Shown one piece after another: positions 16,081 to 24,580 of a DNA stretch of 42,971 bases (position 1 is the first letter of the stretch; every line of letters begins with the position of its first letter). Origin of the DNA: Acidobacteriota bacterium (GTDB lineage Bacteria > Acidobacteriota > Terriglobia > Terriglobales > Acidobacteriaceae); NCBI GenBank assembly GCA_021818585.1, contig JAKATU010000039.1:1-42971 (forward strand), given 5' to 3'. Made by a program: the position numbers and the translations under genes. The notes under the pieces were generated by a model, which saw nothing but the letters and a program-made list of their open reading frames with translations, ran no database searches and was not told the origin of the DNA.

Positions 16081-16900
16081 TTGATTTTGCGGAATCGAGC
16101 GTGGCGGGCACTTTCGAAGACGCCTTACAAGGACGTTTCTTCGGAGGCGAATTCACTGGTGGCGGCGACGCGTGACAGGCTGTGGGATGTTTCCGATGCG
16201 CAGATTGATCATCCGGCGGCGACAGGGAAGGTTGCCCGGACGATGACCATGTATTCGCCGATCAGTGGATTTGTGATGAGCCGGAAAGCTTATGAGCAGA
16301 GCTATGTGACTCCGCAAACGGATCTGTATGAGATAGCTGACTTATCGAAGATATGGGTGTACGCGGAGATTTTCGAGTATGAAGCTCCGTATGTGCATGT
16401 GGGGCAGGCGGCGCAGATGCAGCTGAGTTATTTCCCTGGCCGGACCTACTACGGGAAGGTGAGTTATCTGTATCCGACGCTGGACCCGGAGACGCGAACG
16501 TGAAGTTGAAGGTCGACTACGGGGTGCAGACAAGACATTAGTGCCGAGTGAGTCGGTGGTGAGCTCGGGGAATCGGCAGGTGGTGTTTGTGGCGAAGCCG
16601 AGTGGGTATTTTGAGCCGCGGGAGATCAAAATCGGGGAGCAGTTTGATGGCAAGGTGCAGGTGCCGGCGGGATTGAAGCCGGGCGAGAAAGTGGTGAAGT
16701 CGGGGAACTTCCTGATTGATTCAGAGAGCAAACTGGGCGCGGCGATGCAGGATATGAGGGCATCGATTGCCTTGCCGGTGGAGACGCAGAGCTATGTGCC
16801 TGCATTGTTCGATGCGCTCGGCTGGTTTGGCGGGGGCGGTTTGACGGCTTCCGCAGGCGGGGCAGGGCCTGCGCAGGTTGCTTATGCTACGGGCGAGTAA
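16081..16900 (+). pseudogene. CusB-type RND efflux periplasmic adaptor, truncated and frameshifted
   Basis: The first frame (to a stop at 16501-16503) reads [52 protein letters not shown] and YFPGRTYYGKVSYLYPTLDP. This is the hairpin/lipoyl and beta-barrel region of CusB-like adaptors. The next piece (VKLKVDYGVQT) is in a second frame, and VPSESVVSSGNRQVVFVAKP, YFEPREIKIGEQFDG and SGNFLIDSESKLGAAM continue in a third frame up to 16900. About 20 residues expected between LKVD and DYGVQT are missing, probably by deletion between similar sequences. The N-terminal third, signal peptide and any CusA/CusC partner are absent. It is a decayed metal or drug efflux gene. Confidence 0.85.
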
Positions 16901-16917
16901 GCTGACAGCTTTGGGGC

Positions 16918-17667
16918 TCAGGGGATGGGGATGGATTGTGCGGCAGCGGTGTTTTGAGGGCTGGGCTGGGGGATGAGGATGGGGGTGTCGTCGGCGAGCG
17001 AGTAGGTGAGGAGGTTGCCGACGGTGGGTTGGAAGCTGACGCGGAGGGGGTCAAGCTGCCAGGTGGCCAGGGCGCAGGCCGGTGTGGTGAGGAGGGATGG
17101 TTTTTTGGCGGGGTTCCAGGGGCCGATTTTTGCGGAAAGGAGCGCTTTGCGGACGGTGAGACGCGCGACGAGGGCTGTGAGTTCGGGTCTGGAACCGCCG
17201 CGAATGCCGCAGTAGGCGGCGAGGTCGCGGAACCAGACGACGTGGGAGACGCGGGGATCGTATCCGGGGAGGTGGAGCAGCGCGACGTGGCCTTTGATGC
17301 GGTCGACGGAGAGCCAGGGGCCTAGCTGCCAGATCCAGTGCTCGGTTTTGGCGGTGGGCAGGGCGTCATTGACGCGTAGAGCCTGGCGGACGGTGTAGCT
17401 GGATTCGGTGACGAGGTGGATGGGGCCAGTGGTCCAGTCGGCGATGCGGCCGTCGATGACAAGAGCGCGGACTTTGAGCTGGGAATGCGCTGGATTGGCC
17501 GCGTCGGGATCTGGTGAAAAGGGAACGGTATGCCAGGGTCCGAGAAAGACGGTGTGAATTACGTAGTGATGCGCACGGGGGGCTTTTTTGTGCGAGCGCC
17601 CTTTGGATGCTGCGGGGGAGGGCTGTGGGATCAACAGCAGCAAAATGCAAAGCCATACCGTGCGCAT
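16918..17667 (-). CDS. Secreted protein of unknown function
   Basis: This 249-residue protein has a clear signal peptide (MRTVWLCILLLLIPQPSPAA, cleavage around residue 20). A basic stretch KGRSHKKAPRAHHY follows. The rest is a mixed alpha/beta-looking domain with HTVFLGPWHTVPF, VIDGRIADWTTG, VTESSYTVRQALRVNDALP, VVWFRDLAAYCGIRGG and LTALVARLTVRKALL. No family or catalytic motif is recognised. It lies beside the decayed adaptor gene on the opposite strand and is independently transcribed. Confidence 0.7.
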   Translation of the reverse strand: MRTVWLCILLLLIPQPSPAASKGRSHKKAPRAHHYVIHTVFLGPWHTVPFSPDPDAANPAHSQLKVRALVIDGRIADWTTGPIHLVTESSYTVRQALRVNDALPTAKTEHWIWQLGPWLSVDRIKGHVALLHLPGYDPRVSHVVWFRDLAAYCGIRGGSRPELTALVARLTVRKALLSAKIGPWNPAKKPSLLTTPACALATWQLDPLRVSFQPTVGNLLTYSLADDTPILIPQPSPQNTAAAQSIPIP

Positions 17668-17812
17668 GGTCTAAAAGTAGAGGGGAAGCGGATTTAGCGA
17701 CAGGTCACGAGAGTAACAGGAGGACGAGTGGGGATTACCAAAGGCAGGGGACGCGGGAGAGAGAAACACAAGGCAGAAAGGCCGGGTGGCCAAAGGGATT
17801 ACAGGGAGAAGA

Positions 17813-18304
17813 TCAGGAGCCGTTGGAGAGCGGCCGCGAGAGCTGCGCCGAGTTGGGAGACGCGGTCTGGGCCGGGGGTGTGGCTGCGTCTACCTTGCTG
17901 TTGACGTAGTTGTATACGAACCAGCCGGATATTGCGAGCACGGAAAGGAGCACGAAGACACCTGCCCAGCGAAGACGGAATAAAGAACTTTGGGGTTTGC
18001 GGACGCGGCTGCGGCTGACGTTTTCCGCGAACTCGACCCATTGGATGTCGTCGTCTTTCATCTGCCCGCTTTCGCGGTAGGCTTCCATGAACCGTGATGT
18101 CCAGAGGTCCTGATCGAGACCGACGGCACCTGCGTAGCTGCGCACGATGCCCTTGTTGAGGACGCCTCCAGGGAGACACTCGAAGTGTTCTTCTTCGAGG
18201 GAGGTAAGGTAACGAATACTGACTTTCGTCACCTCTGCGATGGTATCGAGGGAGATTCCCCTGCGTTCCCGTTCGTTCCGAATTGCGATGCCGAATTGAG
18301 CCAT
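17813..18304 (-). CDS. RodZ-like helix-turn-helix membrane protein (short form)
   Basis: This 163-residue protein has an N-terminal HTH_25/RodZ-type domain (FGIAIRNERERRGISLDTIA, LEEEHFECLPGGV, KGIVRSYAGAVGLD), a basic stretch SRSRVRKPQ and one membrane segment (WAGVFVLLSVLAISGWFVY) at about 110-130. A 30-residue tail follows. RodZ links MreB filaments to the cell wall machinery through the HTH domain. Full-length RodZ has a periplasmic DUF4115 domain that is absent here, so this may be a short acidobacterial form. It diverges from the permease gene. Confidence 0.8.
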   Translation of the reverse strand: MAQFGIAIRNERERRGISLDTIAEVTKVSIRYLTSLEEEHFECLPGGVLNKGIVRSYAGAVGLDQDLWTSRFMEAYRESGQMKDDDIQWVEFAENVSRSRVRKPQSSLFRLRWAGVFVLLSVLAISGWFVYNYVNSKVDAATPPAQTASPNSAQLSRPLSNGS

Positions 18305-18582
18305 TATGCCTGCCTGGAGGAAGCGGTTTCTGGAAGTAAAGTGAACAACTTACCGCAAGCTGCTTCCACCCTAGAACATGGGAAATCCGCAGGTCAAAGG
18401 ATTTTTGCAATTATTTGGCACAATCGGCATTACCAATCGATGACATGAATGGATTTTCGAAATGGCGATTTAGAATGCTGATTCTTCGTGATGCGATCAG
18501 GGATGGTTGGGAGCGGCTGCTTTGTTAGACTCGGAAGAGTGCCGGAGTGTGGATTTTGCCGGCGGTGGTTCCTTTTTCTCCT

Positions 18583-19686
18583 ATGAATAAGCTTGTTCTC
18601 GGTAATGTAATGCATCGTCCGCTGCGGACCGTCATCACGATGATGGCGGTTGGCATTGAAGTCGTGATGATTTTGTCGATTGTGGGCGTGATGATTGGCA
18701 TGCTGAACAACGCACGCAAGGAGAAGAGCGGGATTGGCGCGGACATTATTGTGGAGCCGCCGAACGCGAGCTTTATTGCTGGGATAGGCGGTGCGCCGGC
18801 GCCGAAGGCAGTGGCCGGCGTGCTGGCGAAGTTGCCGCACGTGGCGGTGGCCTCACCGGTAACGACGAATCTGAGCACGATTGGGTCCGTGGAGAACATC
18901 TGGGGTATCGACTACAAGAGCTACAACGCGCTGCGGCCGTTTGTGTTTTTGTCGGGCGGGCCTTTCACGGGGCCGAACGATGTGATTGTGGACGATATTT
19001 ACGCGAAGACGGGCGGCGGACATCACGTGGGTCAGACGATCCAGGTGGAGGGTCATCCGTTCAGGATTTGCGGGATTGTGCAGCACGGCAAGGGCGGGCG
19101 GAAGTTTATTCCGATTGACACGCTGGATAACCTGATTGGTCAGCCGAGGCATGCGTCGCTGTTTTACATTCGCAGCGACAATGTGAAGAATGAAGAGCTG
19201 ATCAAGCAGGAGATCAAGAGCACGCCCGGACTAGAGCAGTATAAGGTTCAGACGATTCAGCAGTGGATGTCACTGATGACGCCGGAGAACCTGCCAGGGT
19301 TTAAGCCTGCGCTGAATTCGGTGATTGGGATTGCGCTGATTGTGGGCTTCCTGGTGATTTTCCAGTCGATGTATACGGCAGTGCTGGAACGGACACGTGA
19401 GATTGGGATATTGAAGTCGCTGGGGGCATCGAAGATGTACATCATCAATGTGATTCTGCGCGAGGCGGGAATGATAGCGTGCGCGGGGATTGTGGTTGGG
19501 ATGTTGCTGACGGTGTTGGTGCGCTCGGTGATATGGCACTTCAGCCCGACATTTACGTTCCAGGTGCCGGTCGAGTGGTGGTTTATCGGCGCGGCGATTG
19601 CGATGGTGAGCGCGATTCTGGGAGCGTTTTACCCGGCGTTGAAGGCTGCTTCGAAGGATCCGATTGACGCTTTGGCGTATGAGTAA
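18583..19686 (+). CDS. ABC transporter permease, MacB/FtsX type (no ATPase nearby)
   Basis: This 367-residue protein has the MacB/FtsX layout: an N-terminal membrane helix (LRTVITMMAVGIEVVMILSI), a periplasmic MacB core domain of about 200 residues (WGIDYKSYNALRPFVFLSGG, IVDDIYAKTGGGHHVGQTI), then three helices of the FtsX domain with the coupling motif RTREIGILKSLGASKMYI. Such permeases drive lipoprotein, peptide or drug export with a separate ATPase and adaptor. Neither lies next to it. A GTG at 18547 would add 12 residues. The ATG at 18583 gives the typical family start MNKLVLGNVMHRPLRT, though its ribosome site is weak. A repeat copy begins right at the stop codon. Confidence 0.88.
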   Translation: MNKLVLGNVMHRPLRTVITMMAVGIEVVMILSIVGVMIGMLNNARKEKSGIGADIIVEPPNASFIAGIGGAPAPKAVAGVLAKLPHVAVASPVTTNLSTIGSVENIWGIDYKSYNALRPFVFLSGGPFTGPNDVIVDDIYAKTGGGHHVGQTIQVEGHPFRICGIVQHGKGGRKFIPIDTLDNLIGQPRHASLFYIRSDNVKNEELIKQEIKSTPGLEQYKVQTIQQWMSLMTPENLPGFKPALNSVIGIALIVGFLVIFQSMYTAVLERTREIGILKSLGASKMYIINVILREAGMIACAGIVVGMLLTVLVRSVIWHFSPTFTFQVPVEWWFIGAAIAMVSAILGAFYPALKAASKDPIDALAYE

Positions 19687-19725
19687 GTGCTGGCCGCACG
19701 GGCGTCCGCGCTTTGCGCGCCATTC
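19687..19725 (+). repeat. Interspersed GC repeat, copy D
   Basis: The segment starts GTGCTGGCCGCACGGGCGTC and continues CGCGCTTTGCGCGCCATTC. It begins immediately after the permease stop codon, and its CGCGCTTTGCGCG hairpin could work as a 3' end structure. It closely matches copy C. Confidence 0.7.
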
Positions 19726-19887
19726 TACTGCTGGCTTGACGGGGTCCGGGTGGGTTTTCCCGCTATGAGGCGAACCGCAGATCTCTCCGCTTCGATGGCT
19801 CCCCTTTGGTGAGCTGACTTCGGTCGGGATGAAAATTTTCATGCGGGCAAGAATATTTGGTAACAATGCGACCGGGTGGGCGAGCCT

Positions 19888-20703
19888 TCAGAATTGAAGT
19901 GAGCGGAGGAAGCGGCGGTCTTCTTGCGAGAGTTCGGCTTTTTCGAGGAGATCGGGGCGGTTGCGGAGGGTTTTTTCGAGGGCGCGTTCGCGACGCCAGC
20001 GGCGGATCTGGTCGTGATTGCCACCGGCGAGAACGTCAGGGATGGCGAGGCCGCGGAATTCTGCCGGGCGGGTGTAGTGGGGATAGTCGAGCAGGCCGCC
20101 GGAACCGTGGGTGGAGAGCGGCGGTGCGCCGTGCTCTGGTGAAAACTGGGCGTTGAGTTCGCTTTGCGCGGGGCCGAAGCTCTCGTATGCGCTGGAGGCC
20201 TCGTTGCCGAGAACGCCGGGGATGAGGCGCATGGCGGCGTCGATGATGACGGCGGCGGCGAGTTCGCCGCCGGAGAGGACGTAGTCGCCGATGGAGAGTT
20301 CGCGGTCGCAGTGGAGGATGTTGACGCGCTCGTCGACGCCCTCGTAGCGGCCGCAGAGGAGCACGACGCGGTCGAGGGTGGCGAGCCGGCGGGCGACGGA
20401 CTGGGTGAAGGGCGTGCCCTGCGCGGAGAGCAGGATGACAGACTCGCGAGCGGTGTCGCGGGTGGATTTTGGCGCGATGCCGAGGGATTCGATGGCTTCG
20501 GTGATGGGTTCGGGCTTGAGGACCATGCCTTCGCCGCCGCCGAAGGGACGGTCGTCGACGGTGCGGTGGCGGTCATGGGTGAAGTTGCGGAGGTCGTGGG
20601 TTTCGACGGAGACGAGCTGGCTGGCGATGGCGCGGCGCATGACGCCGTGGGCCAGGATGCTCGTGAAGAATTCCGGGAAGATGGTGACGATGTCGAAGCG
20701 CAT
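19888..20703 (-). CDS. trmD: tRNA (guanine-37-N1)-methyltransferase
   Basis: This 271-residue protein begins MRFDIVTIFPEFFTSILAHG and carries the trefoil-knot SAM-binding signatures LLCGRYEGVDERV and LSIGDYVLSGGELAA, plus DDRPFGGGEGMVLKPEP near residue 55. It methylates G37 of tRNAs reading CNN codons and prevents frameshifting. It follows rimM by eight bases in the conserved rpsP-khpA-rimM-trmD order. rplS, often the next gene, is not present here, where the strand changes. Confidence 0.97.
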   Translation of the reverse strand: MRFDIVTIFPEFFTSILAHGVMRRAIASQLVSVETHDLRNFTHDRHRTVDDRPFGGGEGMVLKPEPITEAIESLGIAPKSTRDTARESVILLSAQGTPFTQSVARRLATLDRVVLLCGRYEGVDERVNILHCDRELSIGDYVLSGGELAAAVIIDAAMRLIPGVLGNEASSAYESFGPAQSELNAQFSPEHGAPPLSTHGSGGLLDYPHYTRPAEFRGLAIPDVLAGGNHDQIRRWRRERALEKTLRNRPDLLEKAELSQEDRRFLRSLQF

Positions 20704-20711
20704 GGCGTAGC

Positions 20712-21290
20712 TCAGGGTGCTTTGGAGGATTTGGCTGAGGGCGCGTTGAGCTCGATGAGTCCTTCGGGAAGGCGCATGTCGATGCGGCGGTTGGGCACGT
20801 CGAGTTGGAGGAGCATGGCTTTGACGAAGGGGACATCGATGGTGAGATCGGGCTTGTCTTCGCTGCGGACTACGAGGAGGTCGCTGGCGGTGGCCTGGCG
20901 ATCTACGGCGATGATGGCACCGATGAGGCGGGGTTCGCCGGAGGCGTGATCGAAGACAGAGCAGCCGATGAGGTCGTCGATATAGGCGGCGTCGGGGTCG
21001 AGCGGGGTGCGTTCTTCTTCGGGAATGACGACGTCGAGGCCGCGGAGGGTCTCGGCGTCGCTGATGGATTCAACGCCGAAGAATTTGAGCACGACACGGT
21101 TGTGCATGAGGCGGAAATCCTCAAGCTCGACAGGGCGCGGCTCTGCTTTGCCGTTGGCGGAGGCGAGAAAAAGATGCCTGCGGTTGGCAAACTTCTCTGG
21201 AAAATCAGTGAGCAGATCTGCAATGACCTCGCCCCTGCGACCCTGGGGGCGTACGATGTGCGCGAGGGTGACCCAGGGGCTGGGAGACAT
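20712..21290 (-). CDS. rimM: 16S rRNA maturation factor RimM
   Basis: This 192-residue protein starts WVTLAHIVRPQGRRGEVIAD, the RimM N-terminal signature, and has a PRC-barrel C-terminal half (IDDLIGCSVFDHASGEPRLI, LTIDVPFVKAMLLQLDVPNR). It binds S19 and assists 30S head maturation. The gene sits between khpA (five-base gap) and trmD (eight-base gap), so all three are certainly one transcript. The Ala/Ser/Lys-rich tail is not conserved in the family. Confidence 0.94.
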   Translation of the reverse strand: MSPSPWVTLAHIVRPQGRRGEVIADLLTDFPEKFANRRHLFLASANGKAEPRPVELEDFRLMHNRVVLKFFGVESISDAETLRGLDVVIPEEERTPLDPDAAYIDDLIGCSVFDHASGEPRLIGAIIAVDRQATASDLLVVRSEDKPDLTIDVPFVKAMLLQLDVPNRRIDMRLPEGLIELNAPSAKSSKAP

Positions 21291-21295
21291 GAAAT

Positions 21296-21574
21296 CTACT
21301 CTTTTTCCGCGTGGTCCTCTTCAATGATGTCGAGGGTGTATCGATGGTGGTGCTTCATGCTGACCGCACCGAGGATGGTCCTCATGGAGCGGGCAGTGCG
21401 TCCCTGCTTTCCGATGACCTTTCCTACGTCGGTGGGTGCAACATGGAGGCGCAGGACGGTGTTTTCGTCACCTTCCTGAGCATCGACGACGACCGCGGAG
21501 GGTTCGTCGACCAGGGCTTTGGCAATTTCCGTAACTAATTGCTGCATGTTATCCGGGCGTTCAAGTTCCGTCAT
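21296..21574 (-). CDS. khpA: KH-domain RNA-binding protein KhpA (YlqC)
   Basis: This 92-residue protein has one KH domain with the RNA-binding GxxG loop in KVIGKQGRTARSMRTIL and a preceding LHVAPTDVG. KhpA partners KhpB/Jag in many bacteria and binds diverse RNAs. Here it is in the usual position between rpsP and rimM. The end RYTLDIIEEDHAEKE is acidic. The 244-base gap to rpsP is unusually long for this operon. Confidence 0.92.
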   Translation of the reverse strand: MTELERPDNMQQLVTEIAKALVDEPSAVVVDAQEGDENTVLRLHVAPTDVGKVIGKQGRTARSMRTILGAVSMKHHHRYTLDIIEEDHAEKE

Positions 21575-21818
21575 ATACAGCCTCCCGTGGCAGCCCGAAG
21601 TAGCTGACCGTTCCTTGCGAGAGGCTAGTTGACGTGCGGACCTGCCGCCGTGAGGGCCCCTGGAAATGCCGCAGTATGCGGACAGCAGGGACGCGGGTCC
21701 CGCGCCAGGCCGGGTGGCTTTGGCGCGTTTTCAACAAGCCACTCTGAGCGCATCTTCGCAGAGGTAGAGTGCTAAACGCAAACGAATCTGCGCAGTGGAG
21801 ATGAAATCGAGGGGAAAA
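21575..21818. other. Long rpsP-khpA spacer
   Basis: These 244 bases separate rpsP from khpA. The spacer is GC-rich with several short inverted repeats, for example CGCGGGTCCCGCG around 21690-21702. It may hold an internal promoter or a processing site that separates ribosomal-protein expression from the modification genes. No small ORF is convincing. Confidence 0.4.
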
Positions 21819-22067
21819 TCAGGCGGCGGCGGGTGCAGGCTGCTGCGCGACGATCCTGGCGACACGGTCGGAGAGCTGAGCGCCTTTGCTTACCCAGTGA
21901 TCAATACGGTCGCGCTTGAGGACGACAGTTGCGGGGTTGGTGCGGGGATTGTAGGTACCGACAACCTCGATGGAGCGGCCATTGCGGGCGCGGCTCTTCT
22001 CAATGACGACAACACGATAGTAAGGCTGCTTGCGCGCGCCCATGCGCGCGAGACGAATCATAACCAC
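21819..22067 (-). CDS. rpsP: 30S ribosomal protein S16
   Basis: This 82-residue protein reads MVMIRLARMGARKQPYYRVV and continues VEVVGTYNPRTNP (as IEVVGTYNPRTNP) and VSKGAQLSDRVARIV, the full S16 pattern. The GTG at 22067 is preferred over the ATG two codons later. It is preceded by AGGA at suitable distance, and it restores the family start MVxIRLxR. S16 is needed for early 30S assembly. It heads the rpsP-khpA-rimM-trmD operon; ffh, often upstream, is not in the window. Confidence 0.96.
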   Translation of the reverse strand: MVMIRLARMGARKQPYYRVVVIEKSRARNGRSIEVVGTYNPRTNPATVVLKRDRIDHWVSKGAQLSDRVARIVAQQPAPAAA

Positions 22068-22457
22068 AGCGAGTGAATCCTTTCAGTGACAACTGTTGAT
22101 GGGAGGGCGGCGCATCCGTAAGGGGCAGCCGTCAACGGCGCCCATGGGACGGATGGACGCATCCCTAAACACTTAATATAGCAGGAAATGGCTGGGATTC
22201 GTGGATTTGTGACGGGGGATAGAGCGAGAAAAAGCGGGCTGATTGCAAAGTGTGCGAGAGCCGGGGAAATGAGAGCTGGTGACTTAAGTTGGCTAAGGGT
22301 AACTGTTTCGTTATCTTTTGATTTGTTACTGGAGGAAATGAGGGTTTATCGCCTGGGTTACGGCAGATTTTTTTTTTTGAGGAGATACGGGGATTTGGGT
22401 TGAAAAGCATGGGCGGGTGAGGTGCGCGCGTTCTTTAGAAGGGAACGCGCGCATTTA
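22068..22457. other. rpsP upstream region
   Basis: This 390-base gap lies between the arylsulfotransferase-like gene and rpsP. It holds a candidate extended -10 promoter for the ribosomal operon and an approximately 100-base leader without a recognised autoregulatory structure. It also has a T-run on the plus strand at about 22370-22379. No gene is supported. Confidence 0.5.
22175..22183 (-). promoter_or_regulatory. Candidate extended -10 promoter for rpsP operon
   Basis: On the minus strand the sequence TGCTATATTAAG gives an extended -10 (TGnTATATT) about 108 bases before the rpsP GTG. The -35 region is weak, which is typical for extended -10 promoters. Confidence 0.4.
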
Positions 22458-24392
22458 TTACCACTGGACGCCGGGGTAGAGGCTGGGGATGCGCTTGGCG
22501 CGGTAGAGATTGGCGCCGGTCTCCTGGAGGGTCCAGATGGTCTGGGGCGTGGTGGTGGGGGTCATTTCCTCGACAGTAGAGGTGTAATCGCCGTTGGAGG
22601 CAACGGGTTCGTTGCAGAGGTCAAACTCCAGATCGCCGTTGGCGAGGACCTCGGCGTTTCCGCCCCACAGGGAGTAGTCGGCAGTGGGGACTTTGTATTG
22701 GAACAGGAGATTGGCGGTCATAGTGGAGGTGTTGACGTTAAAGATGGGGATGGTGGTGTAGCAGGGGAAGGTGGATGCGCCGCAGACGTTGCCGGAGGCG
22801 TCTATACGGTCGTCTCCGTTGTCCATCATGGTGATGTCAAAGTTCCCGGCGGTGGTGGAGCCGACGAAGCTGGGTCCGTGCTGAGCGTAGAACCAGTCGA
22901 TGGGCGAGGAGCCGTTCAGAAGGGTGAAGTCGCCCTGGTTGCCGAGATGCCAGCGTATGCTGCCGTCTCCCTGACCGTTGTCGTAGTTGATTTTGATGAG
23001 CCAATTCTGGTGGCGGATGGAGACCAGGAGGTTGCCATCCGTGGGTGAGTAGACGACAGCGTTGGTGTGAGTCCAGTCGGGAAATTGCATCGGGTGGCGG
23101 TTGAGGTCGAGATGGTCGAACTCGTTCCAGACCCAGACGGGCTTGAGGTTGGTGTCGAGGTCGATGATGACATCCCCCATGACATTGATAGGGCTGGGTT
23201 CGCCGGTGAGACCGGTTTCGGGCTGTATGGTGTTGGCGAGGACGATCCAGTGGCCGTTGGGGAGGACGGTGACGTCGTGGTGGAAGTCGTAGAGCGTGAG
23301 ATTGTAGCCGGCGGAGTTCAGTTCGGAGTTGAGCTGGTCCATGGTGATTTGCTTGACGGGATTGCCGGCGAGGTCGATTTCGCGGATGAGGTCGGTGGTT
23401 CCGGCGGGTGGATTGACGATGTTGTTGTTGCTGTCGAGGAGGTACTGGGAGGGGTAGGACAGCACGAGGATCATGTCGCCGTCCGGCAGAAGCTTGACAG
23501 GCTGGACGATGGTGGAGAAGTTGCCGCTGTTGTTTCGGTCAGCGTAGTTATAGCCCCAGATGATGTTGCCTTTGAGATCCGTTGCGTAAGCCTGAAGGTA
23601 GCCTGGGATATTGCTGTTGGAGGCTGACATGAGTTCGATGCCGGGTTGGGGTGTCGAGCCGCTGGCGGAGGTGACGGAGATGTTCGGCAGGATGGAGGAC
23701 GGGAAGCTGGTGGTGGTGAAGGTGTGATCCTGGTCGGAGACGGTGCCGCCGCTGGTGAGGTTTTCCGTGGCCTGCATGTGGTAGGTAGTGTTGGCGGTCA
23801 TGCCGGCAACTTCAATGGTGACGGGATCGCCATTGGCAGGCGTTGGGACGGCCCAGGTTTTGAGTCCGTAGGCGGTGGTGGTTCCGAAGTTGACGTAGAC
23901 GGTGCCGGGGCCGGTGGGTGCGTAGGTGTAGAGGGCAACGAGGGGATTGTTGGTGGCGGTGACCATGCCTTCGCCTGCGGAGAGAGTGGTTCCGGTGCCG
24001 GTGAGCTGGACGACTTGAGTGCCGGTGGTGCCGCCGGTTTCGTCGATCTGGAGCTGGGCGGTTTCCGTACCGGTGTTCTGCGGCGTGTAAGTGACGGCGA
24101 TGGAGCAGTAGCCGCCGGCGTTGAGATTGGAGCCGCAGGAGACGGGAGAGTTGATGGCGAAGCTGGCGTCTCCCTTGATGGAAGCCTGAATGGAGGCTGG
24201 CGAGGAACTGGAGTTGGAAAGGGTGACGACGACGCGGTTTTCCGTGGTGTGGAGGGCGGTGTTGCCGAAGTCGAAGCTGGAGGTGTTGGCCTGGACAGTG
24301 GAGCGTCCGCAGCTGGTGAGCAGAGGAAGCGTGAGAGTTGCCGAAGCGAGGGTAGCCAGGGCGAGAGCACGAGAAAGCACACGGGATGTCAT
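22458..24392 (-). CDS. Arylsulfotransferase (ASST) family lipoprotein with N-terminal Ig-like domain
   Basis: This 644-residue protein has a lipoprotein signal (LATLTLP-type core ending LPLLTSC, Cys28). An Ig-like ASPM/SPD-2-type domain covers about 35-135 (FDFGNTALHTTENRVVVTLS, SCGSNLNAGGYCSIAVTYTP), and a fibronectin-like spacer reaches about 230. A six-bladed ASST propeller follows, with FHHDVTVLPNGHWIV (His371/372), FPDWTHTNAVVYSP (His442), VSIRHQNWLIKI (His461) and WHLG. Bacterial ASST transfers sulfate between phenolic compounds through a sulfo-histidine, and the DWTHTNAV His fits that role. The substrate is unknown, and members of this superfamily in soil bacteria are diverse. Confidence 0.85.
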   Translation of the reverse strand: MTSRVLSRALALATLASATLTLPLLTSCGRSTVQANTSSFDFGNTALHTTENRVVVTLSNSSSSPASIQASIKGDASFAINSPVSCGSNLNAGGYCSIAVTYTPQNTGTETAQLQIDETGGTTGTQVVQLTGTGTTLSAGEGMVTATNNPLVALYTYAPTGPGTVYVNFGTTTAYGLKTWAVPTPANGDPVTIEVAGMTANTTYHMQATENLTSGGTVSDQDHTFTTTSFPSSILPNISVTSASGSTPQPGIELMSASNSNIPGYLQAYATDLKGNIIWGYNYADRNNSGNFSTIVQPVKLLPDGDMILVLSYPSQYLLDSNNNIVNPPAGTTDLIREIDLAGNPVKQITMDQLNSELNSAGYNLTLYDFHHDVTVLPNGHWIVLANTIQPETGLTGEPSPINVMGDVIIDLDTNLKPVWVWNEFDHLDLNRHPMQFPDWTHTNAVVYSPTDGNLLVSIRHQNWLIKINYDNGQGDGSIRWHLGNQGDFTLLNGSSPIDWFYAQHGPSFVGSTTAGNFDITMMDNGDDRIDASGNVCGASTFPCYTTIPIFNVNTSTMTANLLFQYKVPTADYSLWGGNAEVLANGDLEFDLCNEPVASNGDYTSTVEEMTPTTTPQTIWTLQETGANLYRAKRIPSLYPGVQW

Positions 24393-24474
24393 TCTGAGAG
24401 GTGGGACGCGATTACCGGAAAATAGTTCCTGCGGAAAAGTGGAATATTTGCAGGGTGCTATCCGGTGGTAAAGG

Positions 24475-24500
24475 GTCTGGCGCGAAGGCGCGAGCCAGAG
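24475..24500. other. Short hairpin upstream of the ASST-like gene
   Basis: TCTGGC and GCCAGA flank an inner GCG-AAGG-CGC hairpin, giving a nine-pair interrupted stem. It lies between the 3' end of the SPOR gene and the ASST-like gene, so it may end the SPOR transcript. No T-tract is present. Confidence 0.35.
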
Positions 24501-24580
24501 GGTTGCGAATGATCGAAGCGGATGCCAGGATGTATCCCCCTATGTGTATACACCCCAGGGAGTGGGGAAAGCGCCGGTGA

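Noticed and set aside
15195..16175. Plus-strand 326-residue open frame opposite hemL
   Set aside because: Antisense shadow with no recognisable domain; hemL is unambiguous.
16541..16900. A separate 119-residue gene
   Set aside because: It is the C-terminal part of the frameshifted CusB-like adaptor, not an independent gene.
18405..18440. A sigma-54-like TGGCAC element before the permease
   Set aside because: The second half does not match the TTGCA consensus at the required spacing.
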